64,000 nt of DNA from NCBI GenBank assembly GCA_033220425.1, contig CM065651.1, positions 3,720,001 through 3,784,000 of the forward strand. Direction: 5' to 3'. A program made the translations under genes and the position numbers. Below, one piece after another: positions 21,903 to 32,253 of the stretch. Source of the stretch: Lepraria neglecta. Its lineage: Eukaryota > Ascomycota > Lecanoromycetes > Lecanorales > Stereocaulaceae. Every line of letters begins with the position of its first letter. Within the stretch, counting starts at the first letter, position 1. Under the pieces are notes generated by a model. That model saw only the letters and a list, made by a program, of their open reading frames with translations. It was not told the origin of the DNA and made no database searches.

Positions 21903-22759
21903 GCGGATATGGTCAAGAGAGTTCCCGACTTAGTTAACAATATACCTGATCTACCATATTTCGTCCTCGCATCCCTCGAAGAGCTGTTAAGTGGAACATC
22001 GGAACACTATCCATACGATAAACCGCATTCTAAGGCCGTCAAGGATCCAATCCTTATCTGTCATACCTCAGGGTCCACCGGTCAGATCTGTTACTACCAG
22101 CCTTCCTCGTCCTTTAAGACTGACTCTCGGCTAGGTGCTCCAAAGCCAATCATGTTACCGAATGGCGCCTTCAGTATCGATAACCACCGCAGACTCTCCA
22201 AGTTGGAGGGTCGGAAAACCATAGACTATTCACTTTTTGATCTAGACGGAAAGAGTTTTATCAACACAGTTCTAGGTTTTTATGTAAGTAAATCCCATGC
22301 TGTAGGTCACGAAAGTTTAGCCTATCAACAGGTCGGTGGAGTAGTTGCCATAACTGCATTTCCAATATGGTACAACTCTCATATAATCATGGTGCCATCA
22401 GACAGACCTGCCAAGGGGATATGATGGGCCAAATCAAGTCTCAAATGAAAGTGCGTGGGGTATTCACATCTCCAACGGTCCTCGAAGAGTTACTAGATAC
22501 GCCAGATGGTCTCCAACAGATCGCTCAGACAGACTTTGTCATATACGGAGGCGGTCCCTTAGCTCCTTTAGCTGGAGACGGCATCAGCGATAGCTTCTGC
22601 GGTACCAAAAGCGCCCTTCATGGTATTCGCAATGACTCCTGTAGGACCTCGCTTTACCCAACCCGAGCAATATATACCTGGGATTCGGAATCTGTTGGCC
22701 TTGACTTCTCGCTAGGTAACCTGGCGAAGAACCTGAACAGGAAGATGTATTTGATTTAA
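21903..22759 (+). pseudogene. truncated NRPS-like / adenylate-forming enzyme A-domain fragment
   Basis: The core AMP-binding signature HTSGSTG followed by APKPI can be read across a short GT-AG intron inside the ORF (about 22079-22131). Downstream, FTSPTVLEELLDTPDGLQ and DFVIYGGGPLAP are characteristic of fungal NRPS-like adenylate-forming reductases. A one-base frame change near 22.42 kb separates the parts: frame 0 reaches VPSDRPAKG, and frame 2 resumes with DMMGQIKSQMKVRG. After GGGPLAPLAGD the similarity fades. The N-terminal third of the A domain and all carrier and reductase domains are absent. This is a relic of a specialised-metabolism enzyme, not a working gene. Confidence 0.75.
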
Positions 22760-22957
22760 TTTAGTCCCATACGAATTCCAATTCGGAGACCAGCTCGCGC
22801 GCTTCGGGGGTGGTGGTGGCGTACTGGTACATCATTTGTATTAAAGTCGAGATATAGCGCCGTTTTGCCTCCGTCCGTGAGCGACCGTGGTAGTCATACC
22901 ATGCATCCCTATTATAGTAATCCACAGTCAGACTCCCAAATCCTTGCGCCTCTGCTC

Positions 22958-23620
22958 TTATTGTCTTTTTTTGCCCGGAAGGTACAGCACTCCTAATTTA
23001 TCCCTCTCAGCCAACGCCTTACACCCCACGGGAAATCTCCCATTCAAACTACTCTGCCACAATTGACACTAATCCGGCGTCATATTCCTCTTACCCTTGA
23101 TCGGAACGCTGCTTTCCATTTTCACTGGCAAAGTACTAAAGTCTAACTGCTCTCCGTTAAAAAGCGCGCGGCCTATGTAGAAGGATCGGATGATAGTTGT
23201 GGGATCGGAGACGGGATTTTGGGTATCGTATTGCCCGATTCAGTTAGCTAGGAGGGTATCTTGGTAGGAGGGGATGCTGTAGGTTGTTATGTAGATGTTT
23301 GCGGGCTTGTTGCCGCCGACTTCGCGGAATTGGGGGTAAGAACGATGGTTGTGGTCGTGGAGTAAGCGTCTGTTGTAGTATAGGTTTAGTCGTCGGTCGT
23401 GCGAATAAGTATTTGGTTCATCCTTCCTGGGCTAGAATTAGCAAATGGGAGTAAGAGTACTGTTGTAGGCAGAGAAAAGTGGATGAGCAGGATCTTTGTC
23501 GTTGCGGTGATTTCCTAGTAACAGAAGGTAAGTGGAAATTAGGTACCGATAAGGCTACTTACGACTCCAAGCGATGGAAACGGCAGTAGGTCTCGGTTTC
23601 AGGAGATAGCTACAGGTTTA
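22958..23620 (-). pseudogene. unidentified broken reading frame in the AT-rich scar
   Basis: On the minus strand one frame from about 23355 to 22958 has coding character (NKPANIYITTYSIPSYQDTL, then RSFYIGRALFNGEQLDFSTL). It is interrupted by TGA at 23240-23242 and TAG at 23069-23071 before ending at TAA 22958-22960. Further upstream, a GTAAGT...TTACTAG intron-like segment near 23.52-23.56 kb separates more coding-like sequence with another stop. Both internal stops are C-to-T neighbours of Arg and Gln codons. I cannot name a family. Confidence 0.45.
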
Positions 23621-24011
23621 TATTTCTTTCAGCACCGTAATAATAGGTTGTGAGCCTTTGTACCTCGTTGGACGCTACTTGCCCTTTGTTCGACGCGGGA
23701 ACCTGTAGAGATGCTTACAAATTTTTCATCACAACACCTTTATCACACCAAGCTAAGCAATCTTCTAAAGTTAACCTGGATCCCTTATGCTGAATTTCAG
23801 ATGATAACTCCAAAACTTGCTTTCACATAGAATACTTATGACCGCTTTTCCCCAGTGATCCTAACTTATTCCAAGGCTGTAAAGGCTTGAGTGAGCATCA
23901 CACCAAGCTCTGTTACTCTTTTCAATAATATTAAACTTTAAAGTACAACCTCTATGAAAATTCAGAATTAAAATCTACCATAACTCCCATTTCTTTTCGT
24001 TCTTATTCTGC
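23621..24011. other. AT-rich spacer
   Basis: This 391 bp has no supported gene. It includes the 3' flank of the 964-residue gene, and stops are dense in every frame. Confidence 0.6.
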
Positions 24012-26906
24012 TCACAGGGAGTTCGTCTGATCCCAGTTTGCCGGCACCTGATCCGCCGGCAAGTCCGCTGGTAGACTCGGACCTCGCATCCCTTTTGGCT
24101 TATAATTGGCCGTCCCGTCCCCCTTACCGCGGTCAAAAATCACCTGTGGCGTCCCCTTGGGGTTATTAGGGTCCGTGACGTCCAGATCCACGCGCAGGAT
24201 ACGCTGCACGTTCTGGTTCGCTGTCAACGCGGGGTACTCCCACCCGCCCCATGCGCTGTCCATATTCCACTGGTTTCCCGGGAGTTGGCCCTGGGGAATG
24301 AATACGTAGACATCGCCCTTACTGGTTTCGGCAAATGCTTGGGAGAGGTTTTTGAGGAAAGGATCGGCCTTTGCGTTAAGCGCGAATATTTCATCGCTGC
24401 TCATGCCCGGTAGCATGAAAGGCGCGACAATGGCCTTTTGCACCACGAAGCGCCACTCGCCGTCGCATAGGCCGCTCCAGCTGACCGTGTCCATGCCACA
24501 CAGGTACTTTGTTGCGTACTTGCGCGCCATAGTTCCACCGACGCTGGGGGCCCCGTTTGTGCCCCAGCCGGTATAGAAGAGGGAAGTTTTGCGGCCGACG
24601 TTGCCGTAAGCGACGATCTGTGCATTACATTCGTCAACACCGGGTATGATAGGATTACAGATGAGTTGTGGGGCTGCGGGGGGTGGGGAGCCGCCATCAG
24701 GGGAGGGAGCCACCTGCTTGGAGGGGATACAGCCGCGTTTATTGAGGAGCAGGTTACGTTCATGAAGTTCGCTGCGCTCGAGGGAACGAGTAGTGTGGTC
24801 CCAAGTTTCAGGTTTGTAAGTGTGGCTGATGGTGGTGATATCGACGTTTGGGGGATTGTAAGCGTTGGCGACGGTCTCTTTGTTGAAGTCGGGGGGTTTG
24901 GCGGAAGGTGTGGCGGCGTCCGCTCTGGGCTTGATGTCTACTGCACGTTTGCCAAGTCCTTGGCTTTTACATGAGATCTTTGGACCTCCAGCTGAAGCAA
25001 TAGCGCGCTCAACGCATCCACTCTTGATAAAGAAGTCAAGGTTGAAATACGCCTGACCACCGGAGGCTGGACTTGCCCAGGACCAACCTGTCAAGGTGCC
25101 ACAACCGTCTTCCTGGTGGTGCAGACCTTTGCCTCCATCTGTCGACCAGCCGTTGATATTGTAAACCTCAAAGTTCCAGCCCCAACCCATATCCCAGAAA
25201 GCACAGTCCGCTGACGGTGGCGGAGGCGGAGGAGGTGGAGGTGCTGGTGGAGGTGGGCTTGTAGACGAAGGCTTGGGCGGTGCCGTGCTAACGGTAGAGC
25301 TTGAACCATCGCACAAGGTGTAGGTAAGGCCGTCTGCAACGGCGAGATATGATAGAGAACTGCTTGCGCAAGCAATAACGTCCCCAGCAGTGTCTGTAGT
25401 AGTAAAGGGGAACGGATTGTTGTTCGTTGTGGTTGGTGGCACGGTAATTGTGGGTGGGAGAATGCTCAGAGTAGTGTATCCACATAGGTCGTTGGTAGAT
25501 GTTCGGAAAGGGGTAGTTGTAATAAAAGACCCCGAGGAGCAGTCGCAATAACCTGTGACGCCATTGTCAGGGTCTTGGAATGGGACACATAATGGCGATC
25601 CAATTGTAGTCGCCGGTTGGGAAGTGATGGATAGAAGAGTAGATGGTGCAACGGCAATGGTATTAGTGGTGGTTATAGACCCTGAGGTTGGCCCCGGTCC
25701 AGTTGGTGCTACAACACCCGTCGATGCAAGGACAGCTACCGTATAAGTCCACTGAGGGTTCGCCTCGCTCACTCGTGGGTCGACGAAGTCGTATTCCGCA
25801 CCGGCCGTCTCTCCAGGAAGGAGATTCCCCGAGTCCACGGATGCAGGTGCGGTGCATGATGAGACCGTGGTGGTTGTAATGGGTGTCAAGCTGCATCCAG
25901 AGGCTAGAGAAGATGAATACGTGGAACAGCTTGATGTTGTACCCGAGGCGGCCGAAGCACATGATACCCAGTAATCTGTAATTGTCGATCCTGTGCAAAA
26001 AGAGCTTGGGGAGGTGACCGTCGCTGTCTTGGAAGGTGAAGTGTCGGTTTTGGAAGGTGAAGTATTGGTGGGTTCGTTCTTGGACGGTTCCGGTGTAGGC
26101 ATGTTATCGTTGCCGATGGTAATGACAGGCCATGAAGGGAAGGGTGGGGGGACTGGTGGAGGATAGATGCCAGGAAGGGGACCTACGCCCCAAAGTAGGA
26201 GACCACCTCCGCCACAGAACCAGCAGCCCCATAGGAATGGCACGACTGTATGGTGACCATTATTGTCTGTTGTTATTTCAGTGTTTGATGTCACACCAGC
26301 AATTGATGTGGACTGCGTCGATAACGAGACAATGGAGATAGTTGAAAGAGACGCCACCGAAGTGATTGTTCCCGTAGGGGCAGTACTAGAAGAGGGATTG
26401 TTCGAGGAGGAAACACTCGCGGAGGAAATGCTGGAAGTGGTTCCGATGGGAATTGTACCGGTGCCAGTGGAGGCGGTGCTAGTTGGGGGGTTTCCAATGA
26501 TGACGGTACCGTTGGTAGAAGCGCTAGTGATGGTGGGAGTAATGATCGAAGGCCCATTGCTGGAGAGAAGGGTGAGTGAAGTGCTGGGTATGTTGGTTGA
26601 AGAGGCGGTATTTGTGTTTATGGAAATGGCAGTCGAGGAGTCAATGTTCGACGATACAGAAGACGAAGAGCCAGAAATGGAGGAGCCGCTGGGTGTTGCA
26701 GAACTGGAGATGACAATGCCACTGACGTGAGAGCCGGTAGCCATGGAGGCAGTGGGAAACGACCCATTGGTGAAGGAAGCATTGATTGGGACGCCATTCG
26801 AGCTTATGGCCTGCTGTCTTGGACCCAGCTGGCCAGAATATCCATGGATTACGTCCGCCGCAACAGCGAGGATCCAAAGGAGTTCCTTCATAGTCATAGC
26901 AGTCAA
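24012..26906 (-). CDS. large secreted Ser/Thr-rich modular protein
   Basis: A 964-residue ORF with no intron. Met residues at 26906, 26894 and 26888 all precede a hydrophobic signal peptide (KELLWILAVAADVIHG). Residues ~30-230 are a Ser/Thr/Asn-rich, heavily O-glycosylated-type stretch. A Trp/Gly/Cys patch follows (LWGCWFCGGGG), then more Ser/Thr/Pro with scattered Cys, then a polyproline run near residue 555. A folded module lies at ~562-670 (CAFWDMGWGWNFEVYNINGW, GCGTLTGWSW, GCVERAI). A final C-terminal domain covers ~745-964 (LFYTGWGTNGAP, YATKYLCGMDTVSWSGLCDG, VYVFIPQGQLPGNQW). No catalytic family is recognised with certainty. No GPI signal is seen at the end. Secretion or wall association is inferred; function is unknown. 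Confidence 0.8.
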   Translation of the reverse strand: MTAMTMKELLWILAVAADVIHGYSGQLGPRQQAISSNGVPINASFTNGSFPTASMATGSHVSGIVISSSATPSGSSISGSSSSVSSNIDSSTAISINTNTASSTNIPSTSLTLLSSNGPSIITPTITSASTNGTVIIGNPPTSTASTGTGTIPIGTTSSISSASVSSSNNPSSSTAPTGTITSVASLSTISIVSLSTQSTSIAGVTSNTEITTDNNGHHTVVPFLWGCWFCGGGGLLLWGVGPLPGIYPPPVPPPFPSWPVITIGNDNMPTPEPSKNEPTNTSPSKTDTSPSKTATVTSPSSFCTGSTITDYWVSCASAASGTTSSCSTYSSSLASGCSLTPITTTTVSSCTAPASVDSGNLLPGETAGAEYDFVDPRVSEANPQWTYTVAVLASTGVVAPTGPGPTSGSITTTNTIAVAPSTLLSITSQPATTIGSPLCVPFQDPDNGVTGYCDCSSGSFITTTPFRTSTNDLCGYTTLSILPPTITVPPTTTNNNPFPFTTTDTAGDVIACASSSLSYLAVADGLTYTLCDGSSSTVSTAPPKPSSTSPPPPAPPPPPPPPPSADCAFWDMGWGWNFEVYNINGWSTDGGKGLHHQEDGCGTLTGWSWASPASGGQAYFNLDFFIKSGCVERAIASAGGPKISCKSQGLGKRAVDIKPRADAATPSAKPPDFNKETVANAYNPPNVDITTISHTYKPETWDHTTRSLERSELHERNLLLNKRGCIPSKQVAPSPDGGSPPPAAPQLICNPIIPGVDECNAQIVAYGNVGRKTSLFYTGWGTNGAPSVGGTMARKYATKYLCGMDTVSWSGLCDGEWRFVVQKAIVAPFMLPGMSSDEIFALNAKADPFLKNLSQAFAETSKGDVYVFIPQGQLPGNQWNMDSAWGGWEYPALTANQNVQRILRVDLDVTDPNNPKGTPQVIFDRGKGDGTANYKPKGMRGPSLPADLPADQVPANWDQTNSL

Positions 26907-27989
26907 AGCTACGTTGCAACAGAAAAGAGCGTGTGCGAGCGAAACAAGGAGCGAGCGATGTCAAGGAAAGACGAAGGTCAGGACAAAACAAATAGAATCA
27001 GAAGGCAATAGAGAAGCAAAGAAACGAGACCATGGCCAGAAGATATATATTTACATTGCGGTGAGGCACAGCGAGTATCCTGAAGATTACTGCATGCAAA
27101 GGATGAAACAAGTTAATCTCGGAGAAAACACAAGATTAACCATACAGCTTCAGCCTCACCTGGAGACTTTTACCGATACTGATGTCTGGAATTCAGCCTC
27201 CAGCGAGGTGTCAAAGGCGAGTATGGTCTTGATGCGAAGCAAAGAACTAGTCCGTACGAAGCCATTATTGAAGTTGAGCATTGATGGTAGCATAGTGCCA
27301 GGAAGTCTGGTCTTGCAGCCTTACAGTATGGTACTATTAGTGAGATGGTGAGATGGTGACTGGTAACTGGTGAAATGAGCACTGAATCCGTTGGGGGCCA
27401 TTGAAGAAGAAACACTACACCAACGCAATTTTGACTGATTTTTGGTGGGTTGTAACTTGGTTGAATTTGAGAAGTGCTACTAAGATTTTTTTGTGCTTAG
27501 CTAAGCAAGCGCCTCCTAACACCGTGGGGCGGGTTTATCGGAAGAGTACCGTGTTGCTGCCCCTCTGCTGCCAGTATGAGCTAACCCGAAGGGACTTGGT
27601 GCCGGCTTGCCGGCTTGGCACGTTTGAGATACTGAGGCAATGACTGTTCATCTCATCTTATTATCAAAAGTACCCCATTACCTGTGTGCATCATCTCCTG
27701 CGCCTGTACCTGCGCCTACACCTGCAACTAGAATATTCTATTTGAAACAGAGGCGCAACTAACCGAGTGATATAACTTTGTTGTCGATCCGAATTATTGC
27801 TCACGAATACCATAGCTACTTGATTGCTGTTGCAAAGCATGCAATTCACACCAGGCTCAGCGCTGTCGTGTTACACAAGCTGTGTACGAATAGGAGGCCT
27901 CTTTGGTTCTCCTGATCTATCAAACATCTCCATCTGTCTACTTTCCACAGACCCTTTCACAGACACCTGAATCATCGGTACATCTAGGA
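26907..27989. other. intergenic spacer
   Basis: This 1.08 kb lies between the divergent starts of the secreted protein and the ankyrin protein and should contain both promoters. Open frames here are short and featureless. No RNA gene or repeat was recognised. Confidence 0.55.
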
Positions 27990-28589
27990 ATGAAGCTTCC
28001 TTTCGGCATGTCTACAAAAAACCCACTCCTTAACGCAATCTCCACCAACAATCTCCCTACCCTCCGCTCCCTCCTCGAGGATCAAGACTGCCAGCTCTTC
28101 TCTCAAATCGCACAGAATGGTACCCCAGAAACAGCAGCCTACCTCCTCTCCCGCCACCTAATCCCCGAAGACTACTCCCAGGACCCCCTCTCCTCCAATC
28201 CAACTCTCAATCCAACCCAATACCTTGCCCGTGAATCCGCACGCAACGGCAACGTCGCTCTTTTCCACTATCTTATCAACCAGCATCCCTCCCTCCTTTC
28301 CACCAATAATCGCACTGTCGAAAGAATCCTGCTAAATGCTATGGACGGCGGTGTGGGCATATGGGAGATCATTCTGGAACATGATCCACGTTGGAAGGAC
28401 CACGAGTTTAGTGGGCATAAGGGATGCGTGCTGGAATTTGCCGTAGAATTTGGAAAGAAGGAGGTACTCGAGTTCTTACTCAGTGAAGGGGCGGATACGG
28501 ATAGAGCGGGGGATCCGGTGCTGGAGCTGGCCAGGATGAGGGGTGCGGGAAGTGAGATATTGGAGCTGATCAAGAAGTATAGCGTATGA
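27990..28589 (+). CDS. small ankyrin-repeat protein
   Basis: About 199 residues in one exon. The start MKLPFGMSTKNPLL was chosen because the frame upstream (to 27903) reads as leader without ankyrin character; MSTKN at 28008 is equally possible. Ankyrin-type helices are seen in NPLLNAISTNNLPTLRSLLE, ARESARNGNVALFHYLINQH and the best repeat, LEFAVEFGKKEVLEFLLSEG with ADTDRAGDPVLELAR after it. The protein has no other domain. Such short ankyrin proteins are common and species-variable in filamentous ascomycetes; the partner is unknown. Confidence 0.7.
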   Translation: MKLPFGMSTKNPLLNAISTNNLPTLRSLLEDQDCQLFSQIAQNGTPETAAYLLSRHLIPEDYSQDPLSSNPTLNPTQYLARESARNGNVALFHYLINQHPSLLSTNNRTVERILLNAMDGGVGIWEIILEHDPRWKDHEFSGHKGCVLEFAVEFGKKEVLEFLLSEGADTDRAGDPVLELARMRGAGSEILELIKKYSV

Positions 28590-29105
28590 AAGCTCGCAGG
28601 GGCTTCTGCTTCCGCCTCTACTAATCACGAATCCTCACGATAGTATTGTCCCAAGTCTTCACATACATGAAGCCATGTGAGGTGTATCGTCAGCACGGCA
28701 AGCTCCTGGAACTCGACAGATATTCAGCACTCGCCCGAGCAGCCACTGATCCGTGCGTTCCCAGTATTGTTCTCCTACGGCATCGTCGCATCTCTGACGT
28801 TCAAGTTCAGTCTACCAGCTTCACTTTCAGAACCGACACCAGGCTCATTATTTCCAGAGTAACTGCACTGCTTCTGCGCGATGGAGCCGCAAGCAGACCA
28901 GCTCTGCCGCAATACTCAACCCTCAAGTATTATATTTCATACACATAACCAAGCATGTCACAATTTAGCAGTGCCAGAAAGGCTATCCCCATTCACGAAG
29001 TAACTCCGACCGAAATATCCCACACTACTGAGCGGGCCGGAATTTGCAGTGACCCGGGGATCGTGCCTAGGCATAAACCGAGCTCTGTGTTACAGCTCGC
29101 TACAA
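28590..29105 (+). other. degenerate coding-like upstream part of a plus-strand gene or relic
   Basis: Short coding-like segments appear in different plus-strand frames, for example FPVLFSYGIVASLTFKFSLP near 28.76-28.82 kb and SNCTASARWSRKQTSSAA near 28.86-28.9 kb. No single spliced frame joins them to the better exons at 29106-29419. They may be remnants of the same gene's 5' half. Confidence 0.3.
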
Positions 29106-29419
29106 GAGCTTCACCGAGTCCAGTAACATCAACATCACTAGCCGTATTTCTACCTGGGCCTTTAGTTTTCCCCGGATAGGTCAACGTCGCTATATAGCAA
29201 TAAATCTCTCATAGTTGTTACTCACTAGTCAACCACGGCCCGGATATCAAGGGCCCTGCAGACTTTTATAACGATGGACTTGGAAGAATACTCGAAGTTT
29301 ACCGAAGCGAAGATTTCACTTATGGCTGCGATGGATCTACTTTGCCAGGCTATGATGGGGACTGTGAGCGTATCTGTGGCCGCTATCGACCCTATGATTC
29401 AATCCCAGTGAAGGTGTGA
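29106..29419 (+). pseudogene. 3' exons of an unidentified Cys-containing protein, 5' part unresolved
   Basis: Two exons can be joined: 29106-29179 (SFTESSNINITSRISTWAFS) and 29229-29419, with a 49-bp GT-AG intron. The second exon reads NHGPDIKGPADFYNDGLGRI and then EDFTYGCDGSTLPGYDGDCE, RICGRYRPYDS and a stop. The sequence is clearly protein-like and has three Cys in a Gly/Asp/Tyr-rich tail, as in extracellular proteins. No start or uninterrupted 5' reading frame was found, so I list it as a probable pseudogene or an unresolved gene. Confidence 0.4.
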
Positions 29420-29774
29420 TTGTCTGCACAGACCTCCCGGCTTGCTCAGCCGGCCTCGACCTTAGTTGCTCAGCGCGGTGGGCTTCCTCCGCACGCTCCT
29501 TCTTGAGCTCAATAGCTTGGTGCCTGTCCAAGAGCGTTGCTCGCTCAAAATGTTCCCGGCGTTCCGACTCTGTTAGAGGACGGCGGCTAAACTCGTCGGC
29601 GAGCTTGAGGTGTTCGCTATCGGATGGCAAGTTCATGGCTCGTCTGTAGTCTAGGAGGACTTGTGCTGCGTTTGGCTGGATATGAATATTGGGTTGCTCG
29701 GATGAGCTTGAGCGTAAATTCATGATTGAGATCATGGCTCGTCTGTAGTCGGTGTGAGTCCACGGTCGTGACAA
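29337..29774 (-). CDS. hypothetical charged helical protein, low support
   Basis: A 145-residue minus-strand ORF. Its middle part (LLDYRRAMNLPSDSEHLKLA, RREHFERATLLDRHQAIELK) looks like a charged helix, and the word DYRRAM occurs twice. Its C-terminal end overlaps the plus-strand exon at 29229-29419, so both cannot be fully right. No family is recognised. Confidence 0.3.
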   Translation of the reverse strand: MSRPWTHTDYRRAMISIMNLRSSSSEQPNIHIQPNAAQVLLDYRRAMNLPSDSEHLKLADEFSRRPLTESERREHFERATLLDRHQAIELKKERAEEAHRAEQLRSRPAEQAGRSVQTITPSLGLNHRVDSGHRYAHSPHHSLAK

Positions 29775-30299
29775 AAGAATTTGTAGTTAAGGATTGCTAA
29801 TACGCTAGTTGACTATTAGTATGCTGTTTGATTATTAGTATACTAGTTAAATGTTGGATTTTGTCACTGAAGGTTGTAGGTTGTCAGGTTTGTAGGATGG
29901 AGAGAAAGAATGGGGGAGGAATCTGATTTTAAGTGGGACTGAGCAAAGAAAATTTCCCCAGAACCCCCTATGGAAGAGTGAGCGAACTTTTGTCCGAAGA
30001 AATACACATGAATGCTTAGCCTTCGTCTCCACTCAAAGATATGCTTACCCCTGGTCTCAACTCGGTTGGAACAACTTACCAAGCAACCCTATCCCGACAG
30101 CGTCCAAAGAATACATGTGAAAGCGGCACCCGTTGAGCTTGACGTAGGCAAGAATCTCCAAGAATCTTAGATCCTGGCAGTAGGACACACATTGGACATC
30201 GGGAAGAAAAAAGAAAGGCTCAGAGGCTCAGAGGATTAATTATTGTTCCTGCAAGGAGTATCGGCGTATTTATTCGGTATTATGTGACCATCAACTTCT
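29775..30299. other. spacer downstream of the amine oxidase
   Basis: This 525 bp has no gene I can support. It contains short AT-rich near-repeats of the type GTTGATTATTAGTAT near 29.80-29.85 kb. Confidence 0.5.
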
Positions 30300-32253
30300 T
30301 TAACCATAGAATCCATAGGTCAGGAAACTCGAAACATCCCACCCATTAGCAGCATCATACTCGCTCAGTGGCGTCGTCCCGTGCAGTTCCTGATAATTAA
30401 TCTCACTGGAGCAATTGGTCCTCTTTTTGATGCAATCGGCAATCTCCTCGGCGACAGCTTGGCCCTCAAAGAACGCGCCGTGGAGAAAGCCATAGTATTC
30501 CGTGCTCGTAGCTTCTCCAGCAAAAAAAAGTCGCCCAAGATTCGCGCGTAGATTTTGATGCATTTCCAAGGTTGTGCCGGGCGGCCAATTCGAGTAGCTG
30601 CCAAACGCCCATGGCTCTAGACTCCATCGTGGATACATGAACGCAATCGGATCGGGTACATTCTCCGCGCCGAACATGTCCCTCAACACAGCCATGACCT
30701 GCGCCTTCGTAGTCTCGTCGTCTTGTGATTCTACCCGGTAGCTCTGCTGATCCACGACGGTGACGAAGTTGATACCCGAGCCTTCGAGGAAGCCGGGCCC
30801 GTCGAGGGATTGAAAGATGGGGTAGTAGCCTCGCTCGACGGGGTCGGCATAGAGGAAGAATTGGGTAGATTTGTTCCAGAAGACTTGGTCTGGTGGGAAT
30901 TGGAGGAAGACTTTGGTGTAGGTGCCCATTTGGAAGGTTTCGATGCCCATTTGTTTCCAGGATGGGAACTCGGGGTCGAAGGTCACGACGTCGTTTTGGA
31001 GAACTCCGAGACTGGGTGCGAATTGTTAGTGTGAAGGAATTGATGTTGGTAGGGGGATGCTTACGAAAAAGTGCAGATTGCGTAATCGGCGTCAATGCAG
31101 CTTCCATCTTGGTTGTACACCGTCACACCGGTATCACTATAGCTAATATTGGTCACGATGGTATTGAGTAGCAGCCTCGGATCATTGGGCTTCAGGAATG
31201 TAGCTGCGGTTCCCTTGATGAAGGCATTGAAGCCGCGCGAATCGAAAACGTAGTTGTTCGCATCAGAATATTGGTAGAAGGTGGTATTCTGCCATCCGTT
31301 AGCTGCGTAAGAAACTATGAACCATCGCACATACGTAATTGACGATTCCAAACTCCTGAGAGCTTAGTTCCTATTCCCTGTTAGCAATTCGTTCATCTGC
31401 GCAGGAAACAAGGCCCATACTGGAGGGTACGCGTATTCAAAATCCCATCCCCACCACTCTGAGGCTTGGGCTTCCGGATTCTTGCCAGGTTTCCATCTAG
31501 CAAGACTCAATCCGGATCGGGTGCTGCGGTCTTGTAGATTTTCGGTAAGAATGTAGCCAGCATCTTGCTCGAGGGTCGAGTAATCAGTTTCGAATTCGTT
31601 GATTAGATCAGTAAAGTCGTTCGCGCCGTCTTGATTGAAGGTCTCGAGGGAGGAGTAATTGCTGTAGGTATTCGTCAAGTTATAGAGCAGGGCCTACGCG
31701 CGTAGTCAGCTTCTACCTCTACGCTTGTCTGCCAATGGGTTCGAGAGAGTAATATACAAGTGACCATATTGGATTCTGAGGGCCTGGGGGCGTGACTATA
31801 CCTTGCACCTGTTGCACAAAAACTGAGCGTACGGTCCAAGTTGTTGAGTTGTGGATCGCTTACCCAATTTGCGCCCAATTCAACGGTATAGCTCTGATTG
31901 GGTGCACCGAACGTGGTATGTGCGACGCGTCCACCAATGTCACCATTGTATTCCACAATCAAAAAGTCCGTAACGGAGTTGTTCGTTAAGCCTTGCTGCA
32001 AGTTGTGAGCGCTTGCGAAGACTAAGGTAGGAGTATGGGACGTACAGCAGCTGTGATGCCAGCAGTTCCTGCGCCGCTACAGCAATAAGTCAGTCTCAAT
32101 CGCAGATGTACATTGAGGGCCATTGACGTACAGAATCGCAACGCTCGTCTTCTTGCAAGTGGTAGCATTGTAGCCACGCTTAGAGAACGGCGAAGCCTTG
32201 GCGCAATTGAGGCCCAGAAACGCCAGGAAGGCAGTCAAGCTCTTGACCTGCAT
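30300..32253 (-). CDS. secreted FAD-dependent amine (polyamine-type) oxidase
   Basis: Eight exons: 32253-32132, 32076-32046, 31995-31864, 31808-31758, 31693-31421, 31370-31335, 31288-31065 and 31011-30300, giving 526 residues. All junctions keep the frame. The N-terminus MQVKSLTAFLAFLGLNCAKA is a signal peptide. The FAD Rossmann motif follows at residues ~38-48 (VAILGAGTAGITAA). The ELGANW and VQGIVTPPGPQNPIW block is assembled across introns three and four, as in polyamine oxidases. The C-terminal FAD/substrate block is LGRLFFAGEATSTEYYGFLH. The enzyme would oxidise an amine or polyamine with FAD and release H2O2. The substrate is not determinable from sequence. The gene is intact, with no unusual features beyond its short exons (31, 36 and 51 nt). 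Confidence 0.9.

Noticed and set aside
21117-24011. A complete transposable element in the AT-rich scar
   Set aside because: No transposase or reverse transcriptase motif, terminal repeats or target-site duplication could be seen; only gene fragments are identifiable.
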